Positions 13,645 through 22,303 of a stretch of DNA of 64,000 nucleotides are shown one piece after another (the stretch's first letter is position 1; every line of letters starts with the position of its first letter). Source of the stretch: Mycolicibacterium hippocampi (GTDB lineage: Bacteria > Actinomycetota > Actinomycetes > Mycobacteriales > Mycobacteriaceae). Position numbers and translations under genes: made by a program. The DNA is taken from positions 1 through 64,000 of the forward strand of contig NZ_BLLB01000002.1 of assembly GCF_010723735.1 (NCBI RefSeq), written 5' to 3'. The notes beneath the pieces are model-generated. The model was not told the DNA's origin. It was given only the letters and a program-made list of their open reading frames with translations, and made no database searches.

Positions 13645-15993
13645 GTGACGGATCCGGGGTCGGATTTCGGCCGCGAGCTGCTGGCTTGCGCGGTCGACGG
13701 CACGGCGGCCGACGAGCACCCGCTGCGCCACGTCGCCGACCTGCCGCCGCGCCGGGCACGGACCCGACCGTGGCCGCACTGGGCGGATCCGGACCTGGTG
13801 CAGGCTTTCCGCGATCGGGGTGTGGTGACCCCGTGGTCGCATCAGGTGGCGGCGGCCGAACTCGCGCGCGACGGCCGCCATGTCGTGCTGAGCACGGGCA
13901 CCGCGTCGGGCAAGTCGCTGGCCTACCAGCTGCCCATCCTGACGCGGCTGACCGACAATCCGCGGTCCCGGGCGCTGTATCTGTCGCCGACCAAGGCGCT
14001 AGGGCACGATCAGTTGCGGTCGGTGGCCGCGCTCACCTCCGCGGTGCCCGGACTCATCGATGTCGCCCCGACCCCCTATGACGGTGACAGTCCCGCCGAG
14101 GTGCGGCGCTTCGCCAGGGAACGGTCCCGGTGGATCTTCTCCAACCCCGACATGATCCACCTGTCGATGCTGCGCAACCACGCCCGCTGGGCGGTGTTCC
14201 TGCGAAATCTCGACTACCTCGTGGTGGACGAATGTCATTACTACCGGGGCGTTTTCGGATCCAACGTGGCGATGGTGCTGCGTCGGCTGTTGCGGCTGTG
14301 CGCCCGCTACTCGGCAACAGGCACTGACTCTTCCGGGCCAACGGTGATCTTCGCCAGTGCGACGACCGCGCAGCCCGCGATCACCGCCTCGGAGTTGATC
14401 GGGCAGACGGTGGTGGAGGTGACCGACGACGGGTCGCCCCAGGGGGCGCGCACGGTCGCGCTGTGGGAACCGGCGCTGATGGACGATCTGTTGGGGGAGA
14501 ACGGCGCTCCGGTGCGTCGGTCGGCCGGTGCCGAGGCGGCACGCGTGATGGCGGACCTGGTCGCCGAGGGCGCGCGCATGCTGACGTTCGTGCGCTCCCG
14601 CCGGGGCGCCGAACTCACCGCGCTCGGGGCCCGGGCGCGGCTCGCCGAGACGGCCCCGGATGTGGCCGATCAAGTGGCCTCCTACCGGGCCGGATACCTC
14701 GCCGAGGACCGGCGCGGGCTGGAGCGCGCGCTGGCCGACGGCGAACTGCGCGGTGTGGCGACGACGAACGCGCTGGAGCTGGGGGTGGACATCGCGGGCC
14801 TCGATGCAGTGGTGCTCGCCGGTTTCCCCGGCACTGTCGCGTCGTTCTGGCAGCAGGCCGGTAGGGCAGGACGGCGCGGCCAGGGGGCACTGGTGGTGAT
14901 GATCGCCCGCGACGACCCGCTCGACACCTACCTGGTACACCACCCCGCGGCCCTGCTCGACAAGCCCATCGAACGCGTCGTGATCGACCCGGAGAACCCC
15001 TATGTCCTTGGGCCCCAGCTCCTCTGCGCTGCCACCGAGCAGCCGCTGACGGATTCGGAGGTGCGGATGTGGAACGCAGAGGCGGTGGCCGGCGACCTCG
15101 TCGACGACGGCCTGCTGCGCCGCCGGCCCAGCGGCTACTTCCCCACCCCCGGGGTTGATCCGCATCCGGCCGTGGACATCCGAGGGTCCATAGGTGGACA
15201 GATCGCGATCCTGGAGGCCGGTACCGGCCGGATGCTGGGCAGCACCGGGGCCGGGCAGGCGGCGTCGTCGGTCCATCCCGGTGCGGTGTACCTGCATCAG
15301 GGCGAGAGCTACGTCGTCGATTCCCTCGACTTCGAAGACGGCGTCGCGTTCGTGCACGCTGAGGATCCCGGTTACACGACGTTCGCCCGGGAGCTGACCG
15401 ACATCGGTGTCACCGGGCAGGGTGAGCGCCGTGACCACGGACCGGTGACCGTCGGCCTGGTGCCTGTCTCGGTCAGCAACACCGTCACCGGCTATCTGCG
15501 TCGCCGTCGCGACGGCGAGGTCATCGATTTCGTCGATCTCGACATGCCCACCCGCACCTTGGAGACGATGGCCGTGATGTGCACCGTCACCCCAGAAGCT
15601 CTGCAGCGCAGTGGAATCGATCTGCTGCGCGTACCGGGATCACTGCACGCGGCCGAACACGCCGCAATCGGATTGCTGCCGTTGGTCGCCAGCTGTGATC
15701 GTGGCGACATCGGTGGGGTCTCCACAGCCGTCGGACCGGTGGACGGGCTGCCGTCGATCTTCGTCTACGACGGACATCCCGGCGGAGCGGGATTCGCCGC
15801 GCGCGGATTCCGCACCATCGCCATCTGGTGGTCCGCCACCGCGGCGGCGATCGCGGCCTGCGAGTGCCCCACGGGCTGTCCGTCCTGCGTGCAATCACCG
15901 AAGTGCGGAAACGGCAACGACCCGCTGGACAAGGCCGGCGCAATCAACGTGTTGCGCCTGGTGATCGGCTCACTGGGCGTTGAAGTCGGGTGA
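13645..15993 (+). CDS. DEAD/DEAH-box helicase with C-terminal cysteine cluster (MrfA/YprA-like, Rv3649 homologue)
   Basis: Superfamily 2 ATP-dependent helicase of 782 residues. Motif I is STGTASGKSLAYQ (about residues 83-95), motif II is the DECH box in VVVDECHYYRG (about 195), motif III is FASATTAQP, and motif VI lies in QQAGRAGRRGQG. The C-terminus (about 740-755) has the four-cysteine set CECPTGCPSC...CGNGNDPLDK, a metal-binding domain found in MrfA, the Bacillus mitomycin-damage repair helicase. A DNA-repair role is therefore likely, by family. GTG 13645 gives the length expected from Rv3649; an in-frame GTG at 13594 is an alternative. The frame is unbroken. Confidence 0.85.
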   Translation: MTDPGSDFGRELLACAVDGTAADEHPLRHVADLPPRRARTRPWPHWADPDLVQAFRDRGVVTPWSHQVAAAELARDGRHVVLSTGTASGKSLAYQLPILTRLTDNPRSRALYLSPTKALGHDQLRSVAALTSAVPGLIDVAPTPYDGDSPAEVRRFARERSRWIFSNPDMIHLSMLRNHARWAVFLRNLDYLVVDECHYYRGVFGSNVAMVLRRLLRLCARYSATGTDSSGPTVIFASATTAQPAITASELIGQTVVEVTDDGSPQGARTVALWEPALMDDLLGENGAPVRRSAGAEAARVMADLVAEGARMLTFVRSRRGAELTALGARARLAETAPDVADQVASYRAGYLAEDRRGLERALADGELRGVATTNALELGVDIAGLDAVVLAGFPGTVASFWQQAGRAGRRGQGALVVMIARDDPLDTYLVHHPAALLDKPIERVVIDPENPYVLGPQLLCAATEQPLTDSEVRMWNAEAVAGDLVDDGLLRRRPSGYFPTPGVDPHPAVDIRGSIGGQIAILEAGTGRMLGSTGAGQAASSVHPGAVYLHQGESYVVDSLDFEDGVAFVHAEDPGYTTFARELTDIGVTGQGERRDHGPVTVGLVPVSVSNTVTGYLRRRRDGEVIDFVDLDMPTRTLETMAVMCTVTPEALQRSGIDLLRVPGSLHAAEHAAIGLLPLVASCDRGDIGGVSTAVGPVDGLPSIFVYDGHPGGAGFAARGFRTIAIWWSATAAAIAACECPTGCPSCVQSPKCGNGNDPLDKAGAINVLRLVIGSLGVEVG

Positions 15994-16282
15994 ATCCGGT
16001 GGCGATCGACCCCTCGACGGCCGCCTGTGGTGCAGGACATCCGACAAGCCCGCTGAAACGGCGCGGCAACAACAACGTTTACGGCGACGAACAGTCCGGA
16101 CAACGGGTTTCGATTTCCGATCCCGACTCTCAGGTTGGTGCGAAACTACCTCGTCAGGGGGTTGATTGCAACACCGGCCGGGATCAGCCGGTGGTACTCG
16201 GAGGTACTCCGCACGGCCGGCTACACGAAATTCGTCGCGTCATCGTCGAAAGCGCCGTTCTACCCCTCGGTAAGCTGTCGGC

Positions 16283-17365
16283 ATGACCCACGACTGGTTG
16301 CTCGTGGAAACACTGGGCAGCGAGCCTGCCGTCGTCGCAGAAGGCGCCCACACCAAGGACATGGTGCCGATCAGCACGTTCCTGAGACGAAGTCCCCACC
16401 TGATGGCGATCCAGTCCGCCATCGGGGAGACGGTGCGTGCCGGCAAAGCCCTGAGGAGCATCACGCCGAAGAACGATCGGGTGATCTGCACCGAGGTCGT
16501 GCAGATGTCCGACGGTCGGATCCACGGGGTCCAGATATGGCTGGGACCGCCCGACGAGGAACCACCACCGCGTCCGGCGGTCGGACCGCTGATCTGGGAC
16601 CTGAGCCGCGGAACTGCCACCGACACCCCGGAGTCGCTGCGGATAGGCGGTTGGGATCCCGCCAAGGAGTTCACTCACGGGCGGGCGTTCGCCGACGACC
16701 TGCCGCGCCGCGACCTCAACCCCAACGAAGCCGAGATCCTCAGCATGGTGATCAGGCCGGAGGTCGGCCTGACGATGTGCAACACCTGGGATGTCACCGA
16801 CTACCGGGGTGAACGAATCACCGTCGGATTCGTCGCCAGGTCGTTGCCGGAAGTGCAGGACGACGGCAAAGAGCGGCTGATCTGCCGGGCGATGAACTGG
16901 CGCAGTCTGCGGGAGCGGCCGAGCATCCAGGAGGACATCCTGGGCCAACGGATTCTCGACAGCCTCGCCGAACCGGGCGTGCACCGCGCACTGGTCGATC
17001 CACGGCACTGGTCTCTGTTGAAGTGGCTCGACGACCCGGCACCGTTCTTCGACTGGCGAGCCGGGATCGTCGAGGGGCAGGCCTTCCATCCGGACGACGA
17101 GGAGACGCTGGCGGCGATGGCCGTGGAATTCGAGACCGGCGGCACCTCGGGTGTGCTGCGGATGGCCGCCCACCACGGCGGCTGGATTGCGGTGCACATC
17201 GCGGTGCACCGGGTCGAACTCGACAAGGGCGTCTACGCCGGCCTGGCGGCGCTGCGCCTGCCCACAGACGCCGAACGGGCAGCAGCCGGATTCCCCGAAA
17301 GCGATGAGCCGGCAGCCGGTACCCGGAAGTCGCGCTCCCGCAGGCAGAAAGCCACCAAGGCCTAG
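16283..17365 (+). CDS. PAS/GAF-like sensory protein (Rv3651 homologue)
   Basis: A 360-residue soluble protein matching M. tuberculosis Rv3651 in start (MTHDWLLVETLGSEPAVVA) and length. That protein is described as a three-domain PAS/GAF-type sensory fold with no output domain; I infer the same here. The first domain covers about residues 1-100, a middle part with GLTMCNTWDVTDYRGERITVG about 150-230, and a third about 240-340; a basic tail (RKSRSRRQKATKA) ends it. A -10 box TAAGCT at 16270-16275 lies seven bases before the ATG, so it is probably leaderless. The preceding 289 bases hold no gene I can support. Ligand unknown. Confidence 0.7.
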   Translation: MTHDWLLVETLGSEPAVVAEGAHTKDMVPISTFLRRSPHLMAIQSAIGETVRAGKALRSITPKNDRVICTEVVQMSDGRIHGVQIWLGPPDEEPPPRPAVGPLIWDLSRGTATDTPESLRIGGWDPAKEFTHGRAFADDLPRRDLNPNEAEILSMVIRPEVGLTMCNTWDVTDYRGERITVGFVARSLPEVQDDGKERLICRAMNWRSLRERPSIQEDILGQRILDSLAEPGVHRALVDPRHWSLLKWLDDPAPFFDWRAGIVEGQAFHPDDEETLAAMAVEFETGGTSGVLRMAAHHGGWIAVHIAVHRVELDKGVYAGLAALRLPTDAERAAAGFPESDEPAAGTRKSRSRRQKATKA

Positions 17366-17742
17366 CCTGCCGGCCCCGCCCTGGCGACTGCCCGAGCCGG
17401 GCCCGATGCCGCGACCCTGACCGGCGCCTCGCCCCTGACCGGCGCCTCGACCACGACGACGACATCGAGATCGTGCACCGAGCACTCCACCGCCGTCGTA
17501 CCCATCATGGCCGCCAACGCCGAGGCCTGCGCGCAGGCCCGCTGCACACCGGTGGGCAGGTAGGCCGCCGCCGCCAACGCGGCGAGGTCCGCGGCCGCCT
17601 GCGCACGGTGTCTGGCGATGACGGCCCCGCCGATGTGGGCGCCGCCCGCGGTGATCACCACCAGTGCCGCGATCATCGCGGCGGCCACGATCGAGGCCGA
17701 CCCACGCTCACCGGCCGATGGGTTCAGTTGCGGCGACCGCAC
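17362..17742 (-). CDS. TadE-like pseudopilin-neighbourhood protein (Rv3654c-like)
   Basis: About 126 residues. After a short basic N-terminus (NPSAGERGSAS) comes one hydrophobic helix (IVAAAMIAALVVITAGGAHIGGAVIA) and RHRAQAAADLAALAAAA, the signature of the 'helicase/secretion neighbourhood TadE-like' family seen at this place in mycobacteria. It is probably a minor pseudopilin-like envelope protein of the Flp pilus machine. GTG 17742 lies inside the end of the upstream TadE gene (35-base overlap), so it is the last gene of the tad operon. Its stop overlaps the convergent Rv3651-like gene by four bases. Confidence 0.72.
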   Translation of the reverse strand: MRSPQLNPSAGERGSASIVAAAMIAALVVITAGGAHIGGAVIARHRAQAAADLAALAAAAYLPTGVQRACAQASALAAMMGTTAVECSVHDLDVVVVVEAPVRGEAPVRVAASGPARAVARAGPAG

Positions 17743-18040
17743 CGGCGCTGATCGAAACCCCGGGTAGCAGAGTCGATCTCGCGGTGACAGTCGCCACCAC
17801 GTAGTGGCCGTCGCGGCGCAGGTGCAGCGCCGCTCCCGGTGGCGCGACCTGGCGTGCTGCCCGGTCAGCGGCTGCGTCGTCGCCGCGCGCGGCCAGCCGT
17901 GCCGCCTCCCGGGCAGCATCAACGCAACGCACCTGCATGGACACCGCAGTGAGGCCGGCCAGGCAGACGACCAGGATCGCCACCAGCGCGAGTATCGCGA
18001 AAGCGGCCTCGGCAGTGGCGGTTCCGGATTCGCCACCTAG
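17708..18040 (-). CDS. TadE-family pseudopilin (Rv3655c-like), start unclear
   Basis: The frame encodes SGTATAEAAFAILALVAILVV followed by CLAGLTAVSMQVRCVDAAREAARLAARGD, a classic TadE: a short leader, glutamate at +5, one helix, then an amphipathic tail. Processing by a prepilin peptidase is inferred. No ATG, GTG or TTG lies in frame between the Flp stop codon (18037-18039) and the conserved segment. GTG 18036 is one frame off and would fit if a single G were missing just after it. The end coordinate is therefore approximate. Second-last gene of the tad operon. Confidence 0.65.
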   Translation of the reverse strand, partial: LGGESGTATAEAAFAILALVAILVVCLAGLTAVSMQVRCVDAAREAARLAARGDDAAADRAARQVAPPGAALHLRRDGHYVVATVTARSTLLPGVSISAGAVAATEPIGR

Positions 18041-18240
18041 ACGCTGGTGTTCAACGCCCGGCTGATGATGTTGGTCAGGGCACCGACGATCGAGTCCCCG
18101 GTGACGACGGTATAGAGAATGGCCCCGAACGCGGCCGCGGCGATCGTACCGATGGCGTACTCGACGGTGGACATGCCGTCGTCGTCGACGGCCAGCACGA
18201 TCAGGCGGGCACGCAGGTCCCGAAAGCGTTCTCTGGTCAT
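18037..18240 (-). CDS. Flp-type pilin (DUF4244, Rv3656c-like)
   Basis: Sixty-seven-residue pilin precursor. A charged leader ends in DDDG, followed by MSTVEYAIGTIAAAAFGAILY: glycine before the cleavage point, glutamate at position 5 and tyrosine at 6, as in Flp pilins. It would form the pilus fibre after cleavage. ATG 18240 is chosen over the one five codons earlier because GAAGGAGA sits seven bases upstream. It lies between the TadC-like and TadE-like genes. No prepilin peptidase (TadV/CpaA) is encoded in the window. Confidence 0.82.
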   Translation of the reverse strand: MTRERFRDLRARLIVLAVDDDGMSTVEYAIGTIAAAAFGAILYTVVTGDSIVGALTNIISRALNTSV

Positions 18241-18261
18241 GGATGTCTCCTTCATCTCTGG

Positions 18262-18834
18262 TCACAACACTCCTGATTGCAGGATTTCGCCGGCCAATCC
18301 GGCGATGACGGGCACAATGCCCAGACACAGGAAGGCCGGCAGATAGCACAGCCCCAGCGGCGCCGCGATCATCACCGAGGCGCGCTCGGCGTTCGCCCCG
18401 GCGCTGTCAGCGGCGTCACCGCGCAATGCGGCAGCAAGGTCCTCGGTACCCTGTGCCAGCGCGACACCCGATGCCGCGGACCTACGCGCCATCCTCAGGA
18501 ACGCCTCGGCGTGTTTGTCCACCGGCCCTGACGGATTCGCCCACGCCACGGCAGGGTCTGCTCCCAGGGCCAGCAGATCGGCGGCCCGCCTCAGCAGCAC
18601 CGCGAGGGCCGCGGGAGCGGACTCGGCGACGCCCGCCGCCGCACTCGACACCGCCATCCCGGAGCGCAAACACGCCGCAAGGACATCCAGGCTGGACGCG
18701 GTTGCGAGCGCGTCGTCACCGGACGCCTCATTGCGACGAATCCCGTCGTGTTGCAGACCGATCCGCAGCCGAGCGCCGGGAGCCCGGGGAGACAACAACA
18801 GCGCCGTCGCGAGAAGGGCTGCAGCCCAGGTCAT
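18262..18834 (-). CDS. tadC: TadC-like type II secretion F domain protein (Rv3657c-like)
   Basis: About 190-residue inner-membrane platform protein. There is an N-terminal helix (TWAAALLATALLLSP), a T2SSF cytoplasmic helical bundle (LDVLAACLRSGMAVSSAAAGVAE, with the usual ALR-G pattern) and two C-terminal helices (APLGLCYLPAFLCLGIVPVI). It would pair with the TadB-like protein to couple the ATPase to pilus assembly. ATG 18834 overlaps the TadB stop (ATGA), so the two are translationally coupled. Shorter than typical TadC, as is usual in actinobacteria. Confidence 0.75.
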   Translation of the reverse strand: MTWAAALLATALLLSPRAPGARLRIGLQHDGIRRNEASGDDALATASSLDVLAACLRSGMAVSSAAAGVAESAPAALAVLLRRAADLLALGADPAVAWANPSGPVDKHAEAFLRMARRSAASGVALAQGTEDLAAALRGDAADSAGANAERASVMIAAPLGLCYLPAFLCLGIVPVIAGLAGEILQSGVL

Positions 18835-19616
18835 CTGCTCACGCTCGCGGTTATTCGGTCCGACCAGAGCAGACCACAGCACACCAATCCACTACCGATG
18901 ATCAGCAACCAGCCGCCCGCCCCTCCGGAGAGCAGGAACCGCAACGGCTCGGCCCCGATCGACTGCCCCAACAGCACGCCGAGGACCGGCAGCCCCGCGA
19001 GGATCGCGGCGGTGGCGCGGGCACCGGCCATGCCGGCTTCCACGCGCCCCACGAAGCGTGCGCGTTCGGTGATGTCACGCTGCGCGGTCTGCATCAGGCT
19101 GGCGATCGCTAACCCATGGGACTGGGCGAGCTCCCAGCACACCGCCAACCGTTCCCAGTGGCCGGGTGATGCCGAGCGGAACGCCTCGGCCCTCAGGCCC
19201 GCGGCCACATCGGCTCCCAGCGCGGCCCGCGCGGCAACCGAGCCCAACGACCGGGCGACGCGGCCGTGCGACTCCCTGGCCGCGACACCCATCGCGGCGA
19301 CCGGATGCGCACCGACACGCAACTCCCCCACCAGGACGTCGAGGGCGGCCTGCAGCGCGGACTCTTCCTGTGTGCGTGCCCGCCTGCGGCGGGTGGCGCG
19401 TGCGCGGGCGAGCAGGGTGGCGCCCAGCAGACCGGCCGCCAGGACGGCAGTCCACGGGATCAGCAGCAGCAACGCCGCCCACCCGGCCACCGCGCACGGC
19501 ACCACGGGAAGGCGCCGGCGGCTCGATACCGTCGGCGTCAGCGCTCGGGCACGCCGCCGCGACGAGACCGGGGCGATCATCACGGCCAGCGCCAGGGCCA
19601 GGGCCGCGCCGGTCAC
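18831..19616 (-). CDS. tadB: TadB-like type II secretion F domain protein (Rv3658c-like)
   Basis: About 261 residues with two N-terminal helices (GAALALALAVMIAPV; CAVAGWAALLLLIPWTAVLAA), a helical T2SSF domain (LQAALDVLVGELRVGAHPVAAM, then ELAQSHGLAIASLMQTAQRDI) and two final helices. It acts as the inner-membrane platform for the Flp pilus with TadC. GTG 19616 overlaps the TadA stop by four bases, which decides this start over codons further upstream that fall inside tadA. Confidence 0.77.
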   Translation of the reverse strand: MTGAALALALAVMIAPVSSRRRARALTPTVSSRRRLPVVPCAVAGWAALLLLIPWTAVLAAGLLGATLLARARATRRRRARTQEESALQAALDVLVGELRVGAHPVAAMGVAARESHGRVARSLGSVAARAALGADVAAGLRAEAFRSASPGHWERLAVCWELAQSHGLAIASLMQTAQRDITERARFVGRVEAGMAGARATAAILAGLPVLGVLLGQSIGAEPLRFLLSGGAGGWLLIIGSGLVCCGLLWSDRITASVSR

Positions 19617-20791
19617 ATCCGGGCCCGCACGCGGATCAGATGGTCCAGTGCCTGCGCGCCGCAACCGAAGCCGGTCTCAGCGCTCCAGCAGGGAAGTACC
19701 GTCACCCGGCCGTCGTCGGCGCGCTGCAACATCCCCACCTCGCTGAGGTGGCGGCGTCCCGCCTGATCGCGCGCCACATGCAGAACGACCTGGATCGCCG
19801 CCGCGAGCTGGCTGTGCAGCGCGGCTCGGTCGAGACCGCCGAGTGCGGCAAGCGCCTCGAAGCGGGCGGGTACCTCGGCCGGGCTGTTCGCGTGCACCGT
19901 GCCGGCACCGCCGTCGTGGCCGGTGTTCAGCGCTGCGAGCAGGTCGACGACCTCGGCGCCGCGCACCTCACCGACGACGATGCGGTCGGGACGCATCCTC
20001 AGCGCCTGTTTGACCAGGTCACGGACCGTCACCTCGCCGACGCCCTCGACGTTGGCGCAGCGGGCGACGAGCTTCACCAGATGAGGGTGCCGGGGCGCGA
20101 GCTCGGAGGCGTCTTCCACGCACACGATTCGCTCGTCGGTGGCGACGGCGCCCAGCATCGCAGCCAACAGCGTGGTCTTGCCCGCGCCGGTTCCCCCGGA
20201 GACCACGAACGCCAGCCGGGCGTCGATGATGCCCCGCAGTAGTTCGGCTGCCTCGGCGGCGACGGCTCCCACCCCGGCGAGCGCATCGAGATCCTGACTG
20301 GCGGGCCGCAGCACCCGCAGCGACAGGCACGTACCCGCGGCGGCGACCGGTGGCAGCACCGCGTGCAACCGGATCCTGAGCAGCTGGCCGGGGTGGGCGG
20401 GGTCCAGATGATCGATCTGACCGTCCACCCAGGGTTGGGCGTCGTCGAGGCGGCGCCCGGCGGTCAGCGCCAGCCGCTGCGCCAACCGGCGCACGGCGGT
20501 CTCGTCAGCGAATCGCACCGAGGTCTGTCGCAAACCCCCGCCGTCGTCGACCCAGACAGCATCGGGAGATGTCACGAGTACGTCGGTGGTCCCGGGGGCA
20601 CACAACAGCGGTTCCAGGATCCCCGCACCGACCAGCTCGGTCTGCAACTCACGCAGGCTGCTGAGCACCTCGGTGTCGCCCAGCACACCACCGGACTCGG
20701 CCCGGATGGCGGCGGCCACGACGCTGGGCCGCAGTGGTGCCCGCTCGGCGGCGAGTCGCTCGCGGACCCGATCGACCAGCGGCGTGTTCAT
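19613..20791 (-). CDS. tadA: TadA/CpaF-type secretion ATPase (Rv3659c-like)
   Basis: Hexameric ATPase (392 residues) that powers Flp pilus assembly at the cytoplasmic face. The Walker A motif SGGTGAGKTTL is near residue 200, an Asp box and Walker B-like RIVVGEVRGAE follow, with histidine box residues in TGHDGGAGTVHANS. The N-terminal domain (about 1-180) matches CpaF-type proteins. ATG 20791 overlaps the stop of the upstream TadZ-like gene (ATGA). It is intact, unlike the genes left of 12.3 kb. Confidence 0.88.
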   Translation of the reverse strand: MNTPLVDRVRERLAAERAPLRPSVVAAAIRAESGGVLGDTEVLSSLRELQTELVGAGILEPLLCAPGTTDVLVTSPDAVWVDDGGGLRQTSVRFADETAVRRLAQRLALTAGRRLDDAQPWVDGQIDHLDPAHPGQLLRIRLHAVLPPVAAAGTCLSLRVLRPASQDLDALAGVGAVAAEAAELLRGIIDARLAFVVSGGTGAGKTTLLAAMLGAVATDERIVCVEDASELAPRHPHLVKLVARCANVEGVGEVTVRDLVKQALRMRPDRIVVGEVRGAEVVDLLAALNTGHDGGAGTVHANSPAEVPARFEALAALGGLDRAALHSQLAAAIQVVLHVARDQAGRRHLSEVGMLQRADDGRVTVLPCWSAETGFGCGAQALDHLIRVRARM

Positions 20792-21885
20792 GCCGCGGAT
20801 TCCGTCAGATGCCCCAGATGCGGGTTCTGGCTGAGGATTCCGAGAACCGCGCGGACCGCCGCGGCAAGTGGTGATCGGCGGCGAAGCACCAGGCCACCGC
20901 GTTCCAGTCGAGGTGCCAGACCCGGCTCCGGTCGCATCGAGGCCAGCACGGGGAACCCCACGATCCGCGCGACGTCGACCGACCGGAGGCCGCCGGGCGA
21001 CGGCCCGCGCACCACCACGCCGGTGTTCGGGTTGCCTGCCGATGCCCATCGGGCGGTGGCAGCGGCGGCGGCACACGAGCGCACATCCGCCGTGGTGACC
21101 ACCACCACGAGGTCCGCAGCGGCCAGCGCCGTCTCCGCAGTGGCCGTCGGTTGGCGGGCGACATCGCAGACGACCGGTACCCCGGCCCTGCTGCCGGCGT
21201 CGATCACCGCGGCCAGGGCCGAAGAGCCGATGTGGTTGCTGGCAGCGTCCTCAGACAACACCCGACTTCCCGACAACACACCGACTCCGCGGCACCTCGG
21301 CAGCGCGTCACGCAGGGCCGGATAGCTCAGGCGTCCGCCCGCCAGTGACAGATCGGGCCATCGCAAGCCGGGTTCCGCCTCGTTACCGAGCACCAGATCC
21401 AGTCCGCCGCCCCACGGATCGCCGTCCACGAGCAGCGATTCGGCCGCCGCCTGCGCCAGCGCGGTGGCGAAAACCGACGCCCCAGCACCCCCGCGACCTG
21501 CCAGAACGGCTATCACCGGCCCGCGGATCCCGCTCTGCCCCGAGGCTTCTGCGGCGTCGGACAGCGATGCCATCAGAGCCCGTTCCTGTGTGGGCAACAT
21601 CACAACTTGTTGCGCACCAACAGCAACGGCCGCCTCCCATTCGGCCTGACCTGGTTCTGAGCAACTGATCAGCAGCACCCGCGCGCGCCGCGGCAGGCCC
21701 CGTTGCACGCAGCGCCGGGCGGCACCGACATCCAGAAGGATCGCCGCGGCACCCGTCCACACGCGCAGACTCGAGGGATCGTCGGCACGCACCACACGCA
21801 GGCCCGCAGCTGCGACGATGCGGTCGATGTCGGCGTCGAGCGACCGGTCGTCGAGCACGGCCAGAATTCCCGCTGCTGTCGTCAT
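20788..21885 (-). CDS. ssd: TadZ/CpaE-like ATPase, 'septum site-determining' Ssd (Rv3660c-like)
   Basis: A 365-residue ParA/MinD-like protein. Residues 1-120 resemble a receiver-like pseudo-domain, and a deviant P-loop GRGGAGASVFA (about 150) and LLVDGDPWGGGLDLVLG follow. The canonical signature lysines of Walker A are missing (serine/alanine instead), so ATP binding may be weak. TadZ proteins place the pilus machine at the cell pole; the M. tuberculosis homologue has also been linked to septum regulation. It is the first gene of the seven-gene tad operon, reading leftward. Confidence 0.8.
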   Translation of the reverse strand: MTTAAGILAVLDDRSLDADIDRIVAAAGLRVVRADDPSSLRVWTGAAAILLDVGAARRCVQRGLPRRARVLLISCSEPGQAEWEAAVAVGAQQVVMLPTQERALMASLSDAAEASGQSGIRGPVIAVLAGRGGAGASVFATALAQAAAESLLVDGDPWGGGLDLVLGNEAEPGLRWPDLSLAGGRLSYPALRDALPRCRGVGVLSGSRVLSEDAASNHIGSSALAAVIDAGSRAGVPVVCDVARQPTATAETALAAADLVVVVTTADVRSCAAAAATARWASAGNPNTGVVVRGPSPGGLRSVDVARIVGFPVLASMRPEPGLAPRLERGGLVLRRRSPLAAAVRAVLGILSQNPHLGHLTESAA

Positions 21886-22303
21886 GAACCCAGCGTCGGA
21901 TGCGGTCGAGTTCTCGGAAAGAGCGTGGCCAAGATCTGTGGATCAACGCCGTTATTTGGACAGCGGACCGGCCGACAACACACCGAAAACGGTATTCCGC
22001 AACCTTTTCAGATTCGGGGACCTGTCCGCTTTGCGAAAACACCCCACAAAAGGGACGACCCCCGCCAGGGGGGGAGGAGGCGGAGGTCGTCGTGTATCAG
22101 CCCCGGGGGGTCGGGCTGATGCACACCCGGCATAAGCCGAGTGATGCCCACTATACACACGCGAGAGTGCACCAGCGCAAGTACCGAAACCCGGCGATGT
22201 CGGCCGAGACCAGGAAAAATAACAGTCCCAGACACGTGTCGTGAACTGCCAGTTTGTACGATCTGTCACGATCTGTCACGCGCGGCCCCTCTATGCTGGC
22301 GTT
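21886..22303. promoter_or_regulatory. Divergent region between tad operon and HAD hydrolase gene
   Basis: About 420 bases without a supported gene. It contains a polypurine run near 22070-22085 and a perfect tandem copy of ATCTGTCACG at 22261-22280. A -10 box TATGCT at 22292-22297 lies six bases before the GTG at 22304, so the HAD gene is likely leaderless and the tandem repeat covers its -35 region. The promoter of the tad operon must lie in the right-hand part of the minus strand, but I cannot pick it out. Confidence 0.5.

Noticed and set aside
13999..15438. A 479-codon minus-strand frame
   Set aside because: Antisense to the helicase gene, with no domain or start signal; the helicase motifs are on the plus strand.
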